Below are positions 19,796-31,026 of a stretch of 64,000 nt of DNA, one piece after another (position 1 is the first letter of the stretch; each line of letters begins with the position of its first letter). Where the stretch lies: NCBI GenBank assembly GCA_022414725.1, contig CM039463.1:51059930-51123929 (forward strand), read 5' to 3'. The translations under genes and the position numbers were made by a program. Origin of the DNA: Microglena sp. YARC (taxonomy: Eukaryota; Chlorophyta; Chlorophyceae; Chlamydomonadales; Chlamydomonadaceae). The notes under the pieces are model-generated. The model ran no database searches and was not told the DNA's origin. It saw only the letters and a program-made list of their open reading frames with translations.

Positions 19796-22540
19796 CAGAG
19801 GAGGGGTAGCAAGGTAAAAACAGGGGTGGGTAATGGTAAGAGGAGAGGGGGGAGGGTGTTGGTGGAGTAGAGGTTGCCAGGGATTTTTGGCCAGAGATTT
19901 AAGTTTCCGAGGGTAGGTGATGACAATGTCAGTGAAAGTAAGTGTGGAAGGTGGTGTGATAGTAGAGGGCTCCCAGGATGAGGAGAGGCTTTGCATGTAG
20001 TATGTCCATTGGTCAATAAAGTCTGGGAGTTTAGGAAAGTAAGTCTCTTGGCTGTGAGGGTTGCATATAAGGATGAGGTGTAATTTTGAGTGGAGGGTGG
20101 GGTGTGAGATTTGCTGCCAAGCCATATTTCAGAGGTAGTATAAAATTCAGACTGTGGTCTAGAGTCAATGTAGTGGATCCAGGAGTGGTGGAGGAGAGTT
20201 TTGTAAGGGGCAGCAAGGTCATCAGGGAGGAGCATCAGGGTGCAGGTAGGGCTGAGAGTATTTTCAGCATGGTCAGCACTGGCTAGAGCCCACCTTAGAG
20301 CTTGGTGTGCTTGTGTGGTGGAATTGGGAATGTCCACCAGTGAGCCCCCAGTCCAGATGGTAAGAAAGGGGTCTTGGTTGGAGCCAAAGAGCTGGTCAGC
20401 AGGGCTGGTAGAAGAGAAGCTGGTGAGGCTTGGGTCGTAGCTAAGAGGATTGGAGGTACGATGGTGAGTAATGCCCAGAGCAGCTGCTGCTTGGTAGAGG
20501 AAGGGAGACAGAATGTTAGTGGCAGCAGGAGCAGCTCTGTATCTGGTGAAGAGGGCAGCTAGGTCAGTGTGGTATGTTCCTCCTTGGGTCAGTTGGTTCC
20601 ATTTGGTTGGGTGGTGATTTTTTAAAGTGGGCATAGTTTTGTTTAAGAGAGGTGAGCCTGTCGTTGGGAATGTGCCCAAGACAGTGACCTGTGGGGTTAT
20701 AAAGATATGAAACGTTGGTATGTGTGTGTGTGGATTGGCCATCCAGAGTAGTAAGGATGCCTGTTTGTATAATGTAGGCTGAGGGTGGTTGAATGTCCCA
20801 GTCTGGGTGCCTGTCGTGTGTGTCAATTTTCAGAAGTTTGTGAACAAGGTTGTGGTTGTCAGCATTAAATCCTGGGGAGGTGGCCCATTGGCCTTGTTGC
20901 TGGAGGTTAGTGAGGTGGATGTCCTTCCTGGGATTGAGGTATGTGGTTATCGGAGGAGTGGTTTTAAAGGTGTGGGTTAATTGGTCATATGTTGGTTGTC
21001 CTACCAGTTCAACAAGGTGAGCCGCATGGTGAGATTGAGGCTTCCAGTGTATGGTGGAGGTAGTGGGGGTGAGAGGTGTGCAATGGTGGATGCTGTATCC
21101 CATGCGTGTGTAGGAGTTGATATGGTCGTTGTGCATGATGGTTGGGGCCCATTGGACGTGGACAACGGTGGTGGTGGCAAGTTTGTCGTCGTTGTAAGAG
21201 CGCTTGCCCGCCAGCTCGTAATGTGCAGGGCTCTGTGCTGAGATCCGTAAGTAAGGTGAAGCAGGCGCGCCGGTGGTGCAGGTGCGCTGCTGGCTGGGAA
21301 TGTTATGGCCTCGCGGATCCTGTCAGGGTGCGAGGTGGAGGTTATTTTATATGCGCGGTAGAACTTTGGAGGAGGAGGAGTGTCGAATCCAGGATTTGCA
21401 CAAGTAGTGGCGCGCTGACCAAGTGGCGTTACTGTTGGGGCAGCCCCATGCTTGGTGCGCGTGACTGCCTGCGATCTGCGTGGGCCACGCCCACCATTGG
21501 TTTCCTTCCAGGTCCCCAGTGGGGTCCGCCTCGTAGTCTGCATCAGTAACGGAGGCGTGAGGTTGGTAGCGCTGAGTAAGTGGGGTGGAGGATTCGATAG
21601 GAGCAGGAAATTTAACGTTGTCAATCGTGTTCTGCGAAATTGCGTAGCCAGGCGCAAGTTGCCTGTGGGAGAGGGGTAGTGGGTCAGAGTGAGTTGGAGG
21701 AGTGACGGTTTGGAAGGAGGAGAGGTGTGCGGTGAGGCGGTTCAGGGATCGTTTGTGGTGTTTAGTAATTTTGTGTGAAGTAATAAGAGAGAGGTCTGTA
21801 GTGCTAATAAGATGAGTTCCCATGGGGGTGACCATGTCGTGGTATGAGTAGATGTCCAGGTCGTGAAAAGGAGTCATTAGTGAGACAGGGATTGCCTGTG
21901 GTGGAAGAGGGAGAGAGTGCATGTTAAGTTTGTCAAGGAGTTCTGTGTCATTCCAAGAAATTATTATGTCAGATTTTTTAATAATTTCCAGCTGGCGGGC
22001 TAGGGACATATATTTAAGTTGCTTGCTGGAGAGAGAGAGAGGATCTAGAGTGGTCATGGTGGAGGTTGATTTGTCAAGAAGAGCCCTGGTGAGAATTCCC
22101 AGGTGACCTTGGTCGTTCATGGACTGGGTGAGGGCTGTTGCAGTAATCTGAGTATATTCAGTGAGTAGAGAAGGCACCCCTAGTCCTGCCTCTGTTTTAG
22201 GGAGGTGGAGTGCTCTTGTCGGAAAGGATCTAGGAAGGGAGCAGCAGAGTTTAACTGTTTTTAATACTGCTCTGTCAATGACATGAATGTCGGTTAGTGA
22301 GAAGGGAGCTACTATCATGGGGTATTTAATAGCTGCTCTGACACATTGTGAGATTATTCGTAGACATTGGGTGGGGTTGCCCTATTTTTAGCTTTAGTGA
22401 GGATACTCAAGCCTTTGTTGTGGATGGTTTCAATAGTAGAGTGAAGTTGAGTTTTCCAATTTAGGGTGAGTGAGATGTGAACCCCCAGGTATTTATAGGC
22501 TTGGTCTGGCGGCTGGTAGGTAGCATAGGAATTACCTAGA
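19771..22540 (-). pseudogene. LINE segment between RT and RNase H (thumb and linker)
   Basis: Broken into open pieces 22318-21347, 21657-21001, 21136-20564 and 20826-19771 in changing frames. The thumb motif Y-L-G-V-H-I lies just after the RT piece, near 22490. No other conserved domain was recognised. Confidence 0.7.
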
Positions 22541-22550
22541 GGAATTTTTT

Positions 22551-23495
22551 CTAGCCTTTGTTTGAGAGTGTTGTTGTGAGTAGGTTGTGAGGGTGTGATT
22601 TGTGGAGTATGCCACTAACCACACATTTAGTGGCGTTAAGAGGAATGCCCGACCAGATACTAAAAGTTTGAACTTTACCACATTGGATGCGAAGGTCCTC
22701 TGAGCTGCCGGTTAGGACGGCAGTGTCATCAGCATACCCCAAGCTGCTAGTGTGGTTTTCATCTGCTGTTGTGGAGGGTAGGGATGCTGCTCTGTATCCT
22801 CGTCCTCCAGAACGGAGCCATCTGTGTAGGGGTTCTAGAGAAATAATGAAGAGTAAGGGGGAGAGAGTGTCCCCCTGGATAGTGCCCCTAGTGATGGGGA
22901 TAGGGGAGCCAGATGTATTGTTAAGGAGGATATGTGTAGTAGAGTTTGTGTAAATTCCTTTAATTGTATCTATAGTATCATGGGTATAACCCAAGCTGTG
23001 CATAATGCAGAGAAGTTTTTGGTGATCAATCATGTTGAAGGCAGAGCTAAAGTCAAAGTAGGCAGCATAAAGGTCCTGGTGGAAGAGGGCAGCATCCTCA
23101 ATGTTGTGGAGTAGGGTCAAGAGTTGTCTATAGGTACTTTTGTCTTTTCTGAAACCCTCTTGGCAGGCACTGAGAATGTGATTGGTTTCAGAGTAGGTAG
23201 TAATAGTGTTGGTAACAAGAGAGGTCCAGAGTTTGGCTACAGCATTGTTGAGGCCTATTGGCCTGTAATTTTGGGGTAAGCAAGGATCTGATTTTTTGTA
23301 GAGCATGACTGTGTGGGAGATTTTCCAGCAGTCTGGTGTTTCTCCCAGGATCCATACTAGCTGCATGAGTTTGTGTATGGTGAGGTGCATTTCCTGTGGG
23401 AGGCACATAAGTAGTTCATTAGGTATGCCGTCTGGGCCTGTGGCTTTGTTAGTGGAGAGTTTCTTGATGCAGTCATCATAGGTGGTTGAGGAGGA
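22551..23495 (-). pseudogene. LINE reverse transcriptase domain
   Basis: Motifs in order: K-A-T-G-P-D-G-I-P-N-E-L-L (near 23430), N-Y-R-P-I-G-L, A-Y-F-D-F-S-S-A-F, R-G-T-I-Q-G-D-T-L-S-P-L-L-F and the catalytic Y-A-D-D at 22726-22737. This is the canonical non-LTR RT order, and the core is intact in one frame. Confidence 0.93.
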
Positions 23496-23573
23496 GAGAT
23501 AGGTGTAAGGGGAGGCAGTGGTTTGTATGGAGTTGGCTGGAGTTTCAAGGTGGTATTTGTCTGTGTGTGTTTC

Positions 23574-24465
23574 TCATGGAGGGGGAGTGGCATGTCGGGT
23601 ATAATCATCTAAGATGGGTGGTGTGGGAGGTGACATAAGTTTACCCATGTGTTTGGTCAAAACTTCCTGTAGACCCTGGGTACTGGTGCTAAGTGTGTTC
23701 GAGGATGCGTCCAGTAGGGCAGTGGGTGTGTGTGTGTAGTTTTCAGGAGAGAAAATATACCTGTGAGTTTGTCGTGTCTGTGTGCTGAGGCGGCGTCTGA
23801 ATTTCTTGATGGAGGCAGTTGCTCTCTCCTCTTTGAGTGCAGCCTGCATGTGACGTAGTTCTGTAATACTTTGTTGAATATCAGCAGTTAGAGAGAGGCA
23901 GTAGTCAGGGAGGAGTAGGTTTTGTATGTGTTGTTGTATTTTGATTTTAGTGGTAGGTGAGTATGTACCTGCCGTATGAGGTGTGCTTCTGAGCTCCATG
24001 TATTGTTGTTGGTCAAGGTGGGTGGAGGCTGTTCGAAGTGCTTTAATGTGTTTAATATGGCAGTTAAGACGTCTGTAAGTTTTAGCATTTTGTCTGGGCA
24101 AAAAAATGCCTGGTGTGCTAGACTTAATGGGGCAGATGTCAGTCATGATGGAAAGAGCTTGGTGTAAAGTGATCATGAGATGATCTGCCATGCTGTTAAG
24201 ATTTTCTGGCATGGTGGCTGTGAGTTCTTGTCTAATAGATTGGATGTGTGCAGATGTTTTATCTTCTCCCAGTAAAGTTTGTGCTATAGTCCAGGCTTTA
24301 TTTATGTTGATGTGGCTGTGTTGAAATTGATGGAGAAATTTATTTGAGATTGCCTCTTTGGCTTTGGCCATGTCCTGTTGCTTGAGAGGGAGTTGCAGTT
24401 GGGGTGTTGGATTGTGAGGTGGTGTGTCCAGGTTGGGAGGTGGAAAGAGAGAGGAGGTAATATGT
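23574..24465 (-). pseudogene. LINE linker between endonuclease and reverse transcriptase
   Basis: Continuous with the endonuclease frame and rich in Gln, His and Thr. No known domain. It ends at a frame break near 23574, before the RT motifs resume in the original frame. Confidence 0.6.
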
Positions 24466-25178
24466 TGTTCCAGGGTCAAGTGGTCAAGTGTGTCTCCCAT
24501 TTGGTGTGTGGTTTCTGTCACCATGGTTGCAGGTGGAGGGTTGATGAGAATGATGTCATCTATCCTGCTGCTGCAGGAGGTGTTGTCTGAATAAGTATGG
24601 GGACGTGGAGATGGTTGGATGTGAATTGAATATTTATTAAGATGCTGGTAGTGAGGCTGGTCCTCCAGGTGATGGACTGTGTTGCTTCTATCAGTAAGGT
24701 AGTAAGCTGCATTCCAGTCTCCCCCTGCAATATAGTGGTGAGAGGGGTTTTGGGATATGATGTAGTGGATGTGTTCATAGATGCGGGCTCTTTTGGCAGG
24801 ATCATTGCAGGGCATGTAGACACCTAGGATGTGAGTGATGTTGTTAATAGTTTGATGAGTGAGATGACCAGCTATGTCAGTAGGGATTTCATGTTTAATT
24901 AGGTGTGCAGTAAGAGTCTTTTTGATAAGTGTGATGACTCCAGCTGAGCGGGTAACAATGTTGTCTGCATTGGTAGCTTGCTTAATGGTTTTGCTGCTGT
25001 GATGAAAGTGGTAGTCAGAGAGGTCTTGTTTTGATCATATTAATTATGCCTGTATTGTTGGAGGTGAGTTTTGTTTCGGTGAGAATAGCAATGTCTGGCT
25101 CATTAGTTCGAATATGGTCATAGAGTGTTCCCCAGGATGAGAAAATGCCTCTGCAGTTGGAGGTGATAATGTTAGTAA
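24466..25178 (-). pseudogene. LINE APE-type endonuclease domain
   Basis: Begins N-I-I-T-S-N-C-R-G-I (near 25175) with the catalytic-site motif I-L-T-E-T-K, breaks frame near 25015, then resumes with G-G-D-W-N-A (near 24716), S-R-I-D-D-I-I-L and a final L-D-H. These correspond to the E, D-x-N, S/D and D-H signatures of apurinic-like endonucleases that nick the target DNA. Confidence 0.85.
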
Positions 25179-28020
25179 GATGGAGTGCAGTTTGCTGTTG
25201 TTGAACAGGATATGAAGTAGTATGAGTAATTTTAATTCTTTTCGTTGGAAGAGTTTTGGTGGTGAGTCTCGAAGGAGCAGGTTTCTTTGTAGGAGGTTCT
25301 GCCCCAAAAATTCTGCATTGGCGAAACTTAGTGAAGTCAGGAAGGACAACTTTGCTAGGTATAGGGAGAGGTGTGTTGTGCATCTGGTGTGTGCAGGGGT
25401 GTAAGCGTTTGGTAGTTAAATTATTTTTCTTTGTAGGAGATGTTTTTTGTTTTGATCTGGGACGTTCCTCATCGTCAGAGACTAAGTAAATAGTTTCTGT
25501 GGGGTCTTTTTGATTTAAAGAGGGGGAGTCTATGGGATCTTCTTGATCTGATAGGGTGATGTCTAGGAGATCAGAGAAAGTTAGATCTGAGGAGTTATCC
25601 TGATCTGGTAAGTTGTGATCTGTGAGTTCTGTAGGCCATGGGGAAGTTATGTGGTCCATACTGTGGGGAGAGTCAGGACGGTTGTGAGTGGGTGTGGTGT
25701 TACTAGTAGGGGAGATCATGTCAACAGTCTCCCTAGTAGGGTGGCCTGGTGTGTGGTTAATTTCTGGTTGAAAAGGGTGTGAAAGGAAGGAGGGTGATGT
25801 TTTGGTAAGAGTGTAGATGTGCCCTTGGAGTTTTATCCAATCTTGTGAGTGGAGAAGACTAGGGCCGTTGTGTTCAGAGTTCATGTCCCACCACTTACCA
25901 TTAATTTGCTTAATCGTTGTAGCATGTCCATATCCACAGTTGTAGTGGAGGATAAACCTTGTGCAGCTGGGAGGAAGCCGAGATAAAATTTGCTGTTTAG
26001 TGCTGCCAGGCATAACTCCTGCAGAATAGTTCTCAGATGTGTCTTCAGTTGTTGGTGTAGTAGGGGGAGGATGGGATGGAGTATATGTTTGTGAGTTCCT
26101 GTGGCCAGTGAGAGAGCCTAAGTGAGATTTCTTGTTAGCCAGGTAATAGTTGACTAAAGGGATTGTGTAGTTACCGGTTAGTTTGTTGAAATAGCAACGT
26201 TCTAGATCCCACTCATGTTGAGTGTAGTTAGTGACGTGTGTGTTGAGGTTTATGGAGAACTGTAGGACCTCTTTGTAGTCCAGGGCCTTGTATCCGAGGT
26301 AGGCGTTAATAGAATGAACTTGACAGTGACAGTCTATTTGGGGTTCCCAATAGCTAGAGCTGTTTACAGGAGTGGAACGAAGTCTGGAAGTAGGTCTACC
26401 TCCCCTAGGAGCTGTATCCCAGGTAGGATGAGTCAAGGTTCTAATGTCCTGAGTACAGCATTTCCTATTAGGTTCACAGCTAGAATTCTGCTTTGCAGAG
26501 AGTTTCAGAAGAAGGAAGCTGTTCACGATTGACTTATCAATAGTGGGTGTACTCTGTACTGATGTCAATAGCTTGGTACACCCTATGATCCAACAAGTAG
26601 CCATAAGGAGAGGGACAATCAGGAGAGTGCTATAGAAGTCTATGACTAAGAAGCAGGGGATCATAATAGGTGCACATAAAATCCCTATGGCTTCTTCCAG
26701 ACAGTCTTCTTGGTCACCTCCTTCCACTGGTTGGTGGGAGCTGACTGTCTCCTGGGCTGGCTGTGTCCAGCTGCTGGGGCAGGGGCGGCTGCCTGTGGAA
26801 TAAAAAGTATAGTTATTTAGCTGGCTAAAGAGATGTATCCTCAAAGAGGCTCTTAGAATCCAGTGTGGGTGGTTTTGCTGGCTAAAGAGAGGTATCCTCA
26901 AAGAGGCTCTTAGAATCCAGCATGGGTGGTTTTGCTGGCTAAAGAGATGTATCCTCAAAGAGGCTCTTAGAATCCAGTGTGGGTGGTTTTGCTGGCTAAA
27001 GAGATGTATCCTCAAAGAGGCTCTTAGAATCCAGTGTGGGTGGGTTTGCTGGCTAAAGAGATGTATCCTCAAAGAGGCTCTTAGAATCCAGCATGGGTGG
27101 TTTTGCTGGCTAAAGAGATGTATCCTCAAAGAGGCTCTTAGAATCCAGCATGGGTGGTTTTGCTGGCTAAAGAGATGCATCCTCTAAGAGGCTCTTAGAA
27201 TCCAGCATGGGTGGTTTTGCTGGCTAAAGAGATGTATCCTCAAAGAGGCTCTTAGAATCCAGTGTGGGTGGGTTTGCTGGCTAAAGGGATGGCAATGTGT
27301 TGGCAATGGGGGGAACTTTGCAGAGTCGTCAATGGGGCCTAGATCGGTATGATCGGTGCGTTGTGGGTGGTGCAGGGGGTGAGGAGCCGAGAAGAAGGAA
27401 TTACCTGTTGCGTTGTCCCCACTGATGGCATGCATCAAAGCCGATCCGTAGTTTCTCATGGCGGGAGAGGTTCGGATCTGAGGGAATAGGTTGAGAAACT
27501 GAGAGAGGTAAGAAGGGCTGTGATTTAAGGTTGTGCCAGCGGAAGAGAGAAAGCAAGCAGTAAAGTAGGCGGGAAAATGTGTAGACTCTACAGGGGTCTG
27601 ATCATATGACGAGCATCTCGCGAGGACGCGTTTTTTCAAACAGGGCCGTACGGTCGAAGGGCAACCGCGCAGTTCCAGACTTGGCGGGTTCTGCGGGCAG
27701 GGTGTGGGCAGGTCCCGATAGATAAGAGCAGGTAGCTGTCCTGAGTACCTGCATGGGGGGGAAAAGGGTTCGTTAGTAGGTTTCTCGATTGCATGGAGCT
27801 TCGGCTCCTGGCAGCGACCATCAAGAATGCGCCAGAGATGTGCGCTTCGCATCCCCCCCTGTTGAGAAGTCCAGGGAGAGGCGCATTCTGCCCGGAAATG
27901 CATGCTTCCGACTGCCCAGAGGTGCAGCTTGCTACAAAAGTAACCGTCTACCACCCTACGACCACAGAAGTTGCTGCGAGTCGCGTCAGATGTTGTAGAC
28001 GGCGACTTAGATAGCAGCAT
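25015..28020 (-). pseudogene. LINE N-terminal ORF with Josephin-like cysteine protease domain
   Basis: One frame from 28020 to 25015, interrupted only by a TAG at 27181-27183. Order: a Ser/Pro-rich leader; 19-residue repeats (H-L-F-S-Q-Q-N-H-P-C-W-I-L-R-A-S-L-R-I); a strongly hydrophobic stretch of about 40 residues (26575-26695); the Josephin-like domain; a Ser/Thr/Pro/Asp-rich linker; a basic segment; and the start of the endonuclease. The protease signature is Q-I-D-C-H-C-Q-V-H-S-I-N (Gln codon 26340-26338, Cys codon 26325-26323) and G-H-A-T-T-I-K-Q-I-N-G-K-W-W-D-M-N-S (His 25926-25924, Asn 25881-25879). Ataxin-3-type Josephin enzymes have Q and C five apart, C-x2-H-x2-N, and H and N fifteen apart with Trp at H+11. 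All of these spacings are met. Activity as a deubiquitinase is inference. Confidence 0.75.
26821..27290 (-). repeat. 57-bp in-frame tandem repeat in the LINE N-terminal ORF
   Basis: About eight copies with exact 57-bp period (ctggctaaagag at 26821, 26878, 26935 and so on to 27277). Because 57 is a multiple of three the repeat is translated as a 19-residue unit. The TAG at 27181-27183 is a one-base change within one copy. Confidence 0.95.
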
Positions 28021-28234
28021 TGCCTCTGCGAAAGCATGAGCTCCTGTTTGGTTGCAGTTCCGGGGGGGGGGGAGGTGACCGAAACTGTATGGAACAGAGA
28101 GCAGGTGGTATCATTCGATAGCGCAGACGCAGGAGAATGCGAATATGCTACGCGAATGCTAAGAAGGAAAATGAGCAGCGAGAAAGTTACATCGGAAGTT
28201 CGACTGTTGAAAAAAGTATCGGATAAAAAATTGT

Positions 28235-28248
28235 TAAGACCACTGCTT
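28235..28248. repeat. Target-site duplication of the LINE, 5' side
   Basis: taagaccactgctt, identical to 18058-18071. It fixes the 5' end of the element at 28234. Confidence 0.9.
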
Positions 28249-28330
28249 CATTAAATGGAGCATTGAAGCTTTCCATATGGCATGTCTTCTATAAATTTGT
28301 ATAGTGAACATAGCATGCCTTCGTCTGTTT

Positions 28331-28833
28331 ACTTGAACTTGAACTTGAACTTGAACTTGAACTTGAACTTGAACTTGAACTTGAACTTGAACTTGAACTT
28401 GAACTTGAACTTGAACTTGAACTTGAACTTGAACTTGAACTTGAACTTGAACTTGAACTTGAACTTGAACTTGAACTTGAACTTGAACTTGAACTTGAAC
28501 TTGAACTTGAACTTGAACTTGAACTTGAACTTGAACTTGAACTTGAACTTGAACTTGAACTTGAACTTGAACTTGAACTTGAACTTGAACTTGAACTTGA
28601 ACTTGAAACTTGAACTTGAACTTGAACTTGAACTTGAACTTGAACTTGAACTTGAACTTGAACTTGAACTTGAACTTGAACTTGAACTTGAACTTGAACT
28701 TGAACTTGAACTTGAACTTGAACTTGAACTTGAACTTGAACTTGAACTTGAACTTGAACTTGAACTTGAACTTGAACTTGAACTTGAACTTGAACTTGAA
28801 CTTGAACTTGAACTTGAACTTGAACTTGAACTT
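28331..28833. repeat. Giant TTGAAC hexanucleotide tract (about 83 units)
   Basis: Almost perfect TTGAAC repeats with one extra A near 28606. The right edge passes directly into a family A retroposon 3' end (28833-28885), so on the - strand this is that element's GTAACC-(AAGTTC)n tail, hugely expanded. Six-frame ORFs across it are artefacts. Confidence 0.97.
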
Positions 28834-29110
28834 GGTAACATGGCGCCAGCCAGCAATTTGGCTGCTCGCAGTCTTAAACAGTAAAAACAATAATGTTTAA
28901 CAGGTATCGGTATATTCAAAGCACCGTTCTTCATAGAAACCAAAGCATCTTGTGCTATGCGTGCATTCAAAAAGTCTAGTTTAAGAGGCCCATCGAAGCT
29001 GGGGGTATGACAGAGAAACCAAAGCATATTTTGCCAAGCGCAAGGATACATTCCCAAGAATGCAAATTTCGGTGCATGCAAAAAGTCTGGTCTCTTAGAT
29101 ATTCCAAGTG
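28833..29110 (-). mobile_element. Family A retroposon bearing the expanded tail
   Basis: Contains the family A end and an upstream part shared with 61014-61135 ('ccaaagcatcttgtgctatg' versus 'ccaaagagcatcgtgctatg'), so the family is at least 150 bp long. Confidence 0.65.
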
Positions 29111-30458
29111 CTCATTCATAGTGCTCATTCACTTGGGTAGAACACTGAAACACTGAAACTTCCAGAGTGTAGCCAATCAGAAATTTGCAGATGTCGAGGA
29201 AATGAAAAGGGAGTGATGAGAGATCAAGCTATCATATGCATATTCTGTCAATACAACCTTGAATACAACATAAGGAAAACGACCATGCAGCTGGGCCCAT
29301 TGCTTTTTCGAATCCATCATAATCAATCACCCCAGCTTTCACTTAATACATAACACGGTTCAAACAGTTGGTGCCAGAATGGTGAACTACAGGCACACGT
29401 TCACCATTCTGACAGTTGGCACACCTATGGGATTATAATCTGTATTTCTGTACATACATCCCGTATATACCGGTATGGTGGAGTGGTCAAGGTTGCCCAG
29501 AAAAAAACCTCCACCAGACCTTGTCAGCAGGCTGTCATCAGGTAGATACCGTACGCGTACGTCCACCAGTTCGTTGGACGTGGGAATATGGGACGTGTCC
29601 GGACGTGTCGGTATCTGTCCAAGGCCCAGAGCTTGGTGGCGGAATAGAAGCACTGCAGACGACGCATGCTTTTCGTCTGTCTCGTGACAGGACAGGCCAA
29701 GCACCAGAGAAGCATGCTTTCGATGGAGAAGCGTGGGCCAGTCTAACCTACTCGCTTTCGTTAAATTGGACACCTCACACCACCGGGGTTCAGTGGGCGA
29801 AGCGCTGTGCTCTAGAGCAGTCTTCGTGTGCGTGTGCATGCGTGCAGCTGCTTGAGAGACTTAGCCTCCCTAATATTTGGCTGGAGCATTATATTATCAT
29901 GATATGAGTTACTAGCTTGGTATCAGCCCGGATCCGTCGCACAAGTTGTAGCAGAAAACATGTAGCACCAGTATTCCGCTGTCGAGAGTTCGTGTAGTAC
30001 GGTAGCTACTGGTATTCAAACCCTCGCACAGCAGTCCTTGTCAGACCCCTTCATCTTCCACACTAGATGCTCAAGCATTTTTCGTGTTGCTAACACGCAC
30101 GCTTAGGGCTGATCGCAATATCGGGCACTTGGGGACTTAGCAAGGTTTGGCAACCCTACTCCCGTACATTATGATAAAACGTCCCGAGCGCGAGCGCGAT
30201 CCCAACTGAATTTCGAATACCGCTCAACAATCCTAGTCGGAGGCCTTAACCCTAGTCAGGTCACACTAGCAGAAACCATTCAGCCAGTTGTGTTTCGTGA
30301 GGTGCTCCTACGATTGTTGTATCAGTTCTAATACATGGACGCTACGCTCTGTCGCGCTCGATATTGATTCCAGCTGTTTCCTAAGATTTACAGGGGAATT
30401 ATCTCCCAGAACACAGGCCCCTGCGTATCTGGGACTAGGAGGCAGGTGGCCCGTCACT
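29111..30458. other. Intergenic region without a supported gene
   Basis: An open frame at 29416-29907 shows no recognisable domain and no splice or composition support. A tRNA-like A-box sequence (ggtggagtggtcaaggttgc) lies at 29474. Otherwise nothing recognisable was seen. Confidence 0.5.
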
Positions 30459-31026
30459 ATGTTGGCCTCCCCAGTCGGTGGCGTGCGCTACTGTAGGCCT
30501 GCTGCTACAGAGGATTCACTGCGTCGACGAGGCGTTTGCGTCTCGAAACCAGTTTCAAATTTGCGTATCCGCCCCCTTGCTAGCCATGCGGCTGACTCAG
30601 ACCCAACAACCCAGGGCCAGAACGGTATTATTCGGGCTGGAATAAGCTTCTTGGGGTTACTACTTATGTGCTCTAGCACGGTGAGTGGTGGGAGCTGTTC
30701 CTCATGTCGCTCAGGTGCTAGGGTTTTTACGCTCCCGCCATCCCGCCACTTGCCCCCCAACACACCTGCTCTGTCTTCCCTCCCCGTTTCAACCAATTCA
30801 TTAATGTATCCATCCAACTGACGAATCCACTGCTCCTTCCATAATGCGCGCTCTTTCAGGCCCAGCTCATCCTCTGCTATGGGAAAAGCCCGGCCCAGAT
30901 TGTGCCGCCCCCACTCCTACCCCCGGCCTGCTACCAGGTCGCGTCGAAGTCTGTCGCTGACGACGTACATGTTGACTCAGCTGCAAGGGCTGGCAAACGT
31001 CGCGAAAAAACAGGGGGGAAATCCAG
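30459..31026 (+). CDS. Two phase-compatible 5' exons, possible start of the large repeat-protein gene
   Basis: Exon 30459-30680 starts at the first in-frame ATG; the frame stays open upstream to about 30288. It ends at a strong donor (acg|gtgagt). Exon 30860-31026 follows a ctttcag acceptor and ends at ccag|gtaata. The join is phase 0. The first exon is Arg/Ser-rich and ends in a hydrophobic stretch (I-S-F-L-G-L-L-L-M-C). The second reads A-Q-L-I-L-C-Y-G-K-S-P-A-Q and ends basic. Direct joining to the exon at 33495 would hit a stop, so either another exon lies between or this is a separate gene. Function unknown. Confidence 0.4.

Larger units (their letters stand above)
18072..28234 (-). mobile_element. 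LINE retrotransposon, full-length insertion, decayed ORF
   Basis: 10,163 bp between perfect 14-bp target-site duplications. On the - strand the order is: 5' end at 28234, an N-terminal ORF with 19-residue repeats, hydrophobic segment and Josephin-like domain (28020-25015), APE-type endonuclease, reverse transcriptase with YADD, RNase H, a C-terminal CCHC-type zinc motif, then 3' UTR and a tail GTAAC-(AATTTC)n at 18072-18090. The endonuclease starts in the same frame as the Josephin-like domain, so this was probably one polyprotein of about 3200 codons. One nonsense codon and several frame changes show it is no longer active. The combination APE-RT-RNH places it among LINEs such as the I, RTE-derived or algal groups; the clade was not determined. 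Confidence 0.93.

Noticed and set aside
20031..22106. Several + strand ORFs of 60-135 codons
   Set aside because: They are antisense to the LINE, whose - strand frames carry the RT, endonuclease and RNase H motifs.
28234..29081. Long ORFs of poly Leu-Asn, Lys-Phe, Gln-Val and Ser on both strands
   Set aside because: They are translations of the TTGAAC hexanucleotide, which has no stop in most frames; there is no start context or splice support.
29416..29907. 163-codon + strand ORF as a gene
   Set aside because: No recognisable domain, Trp/Cys-rich random-looking composition, and no supporting splice sites.
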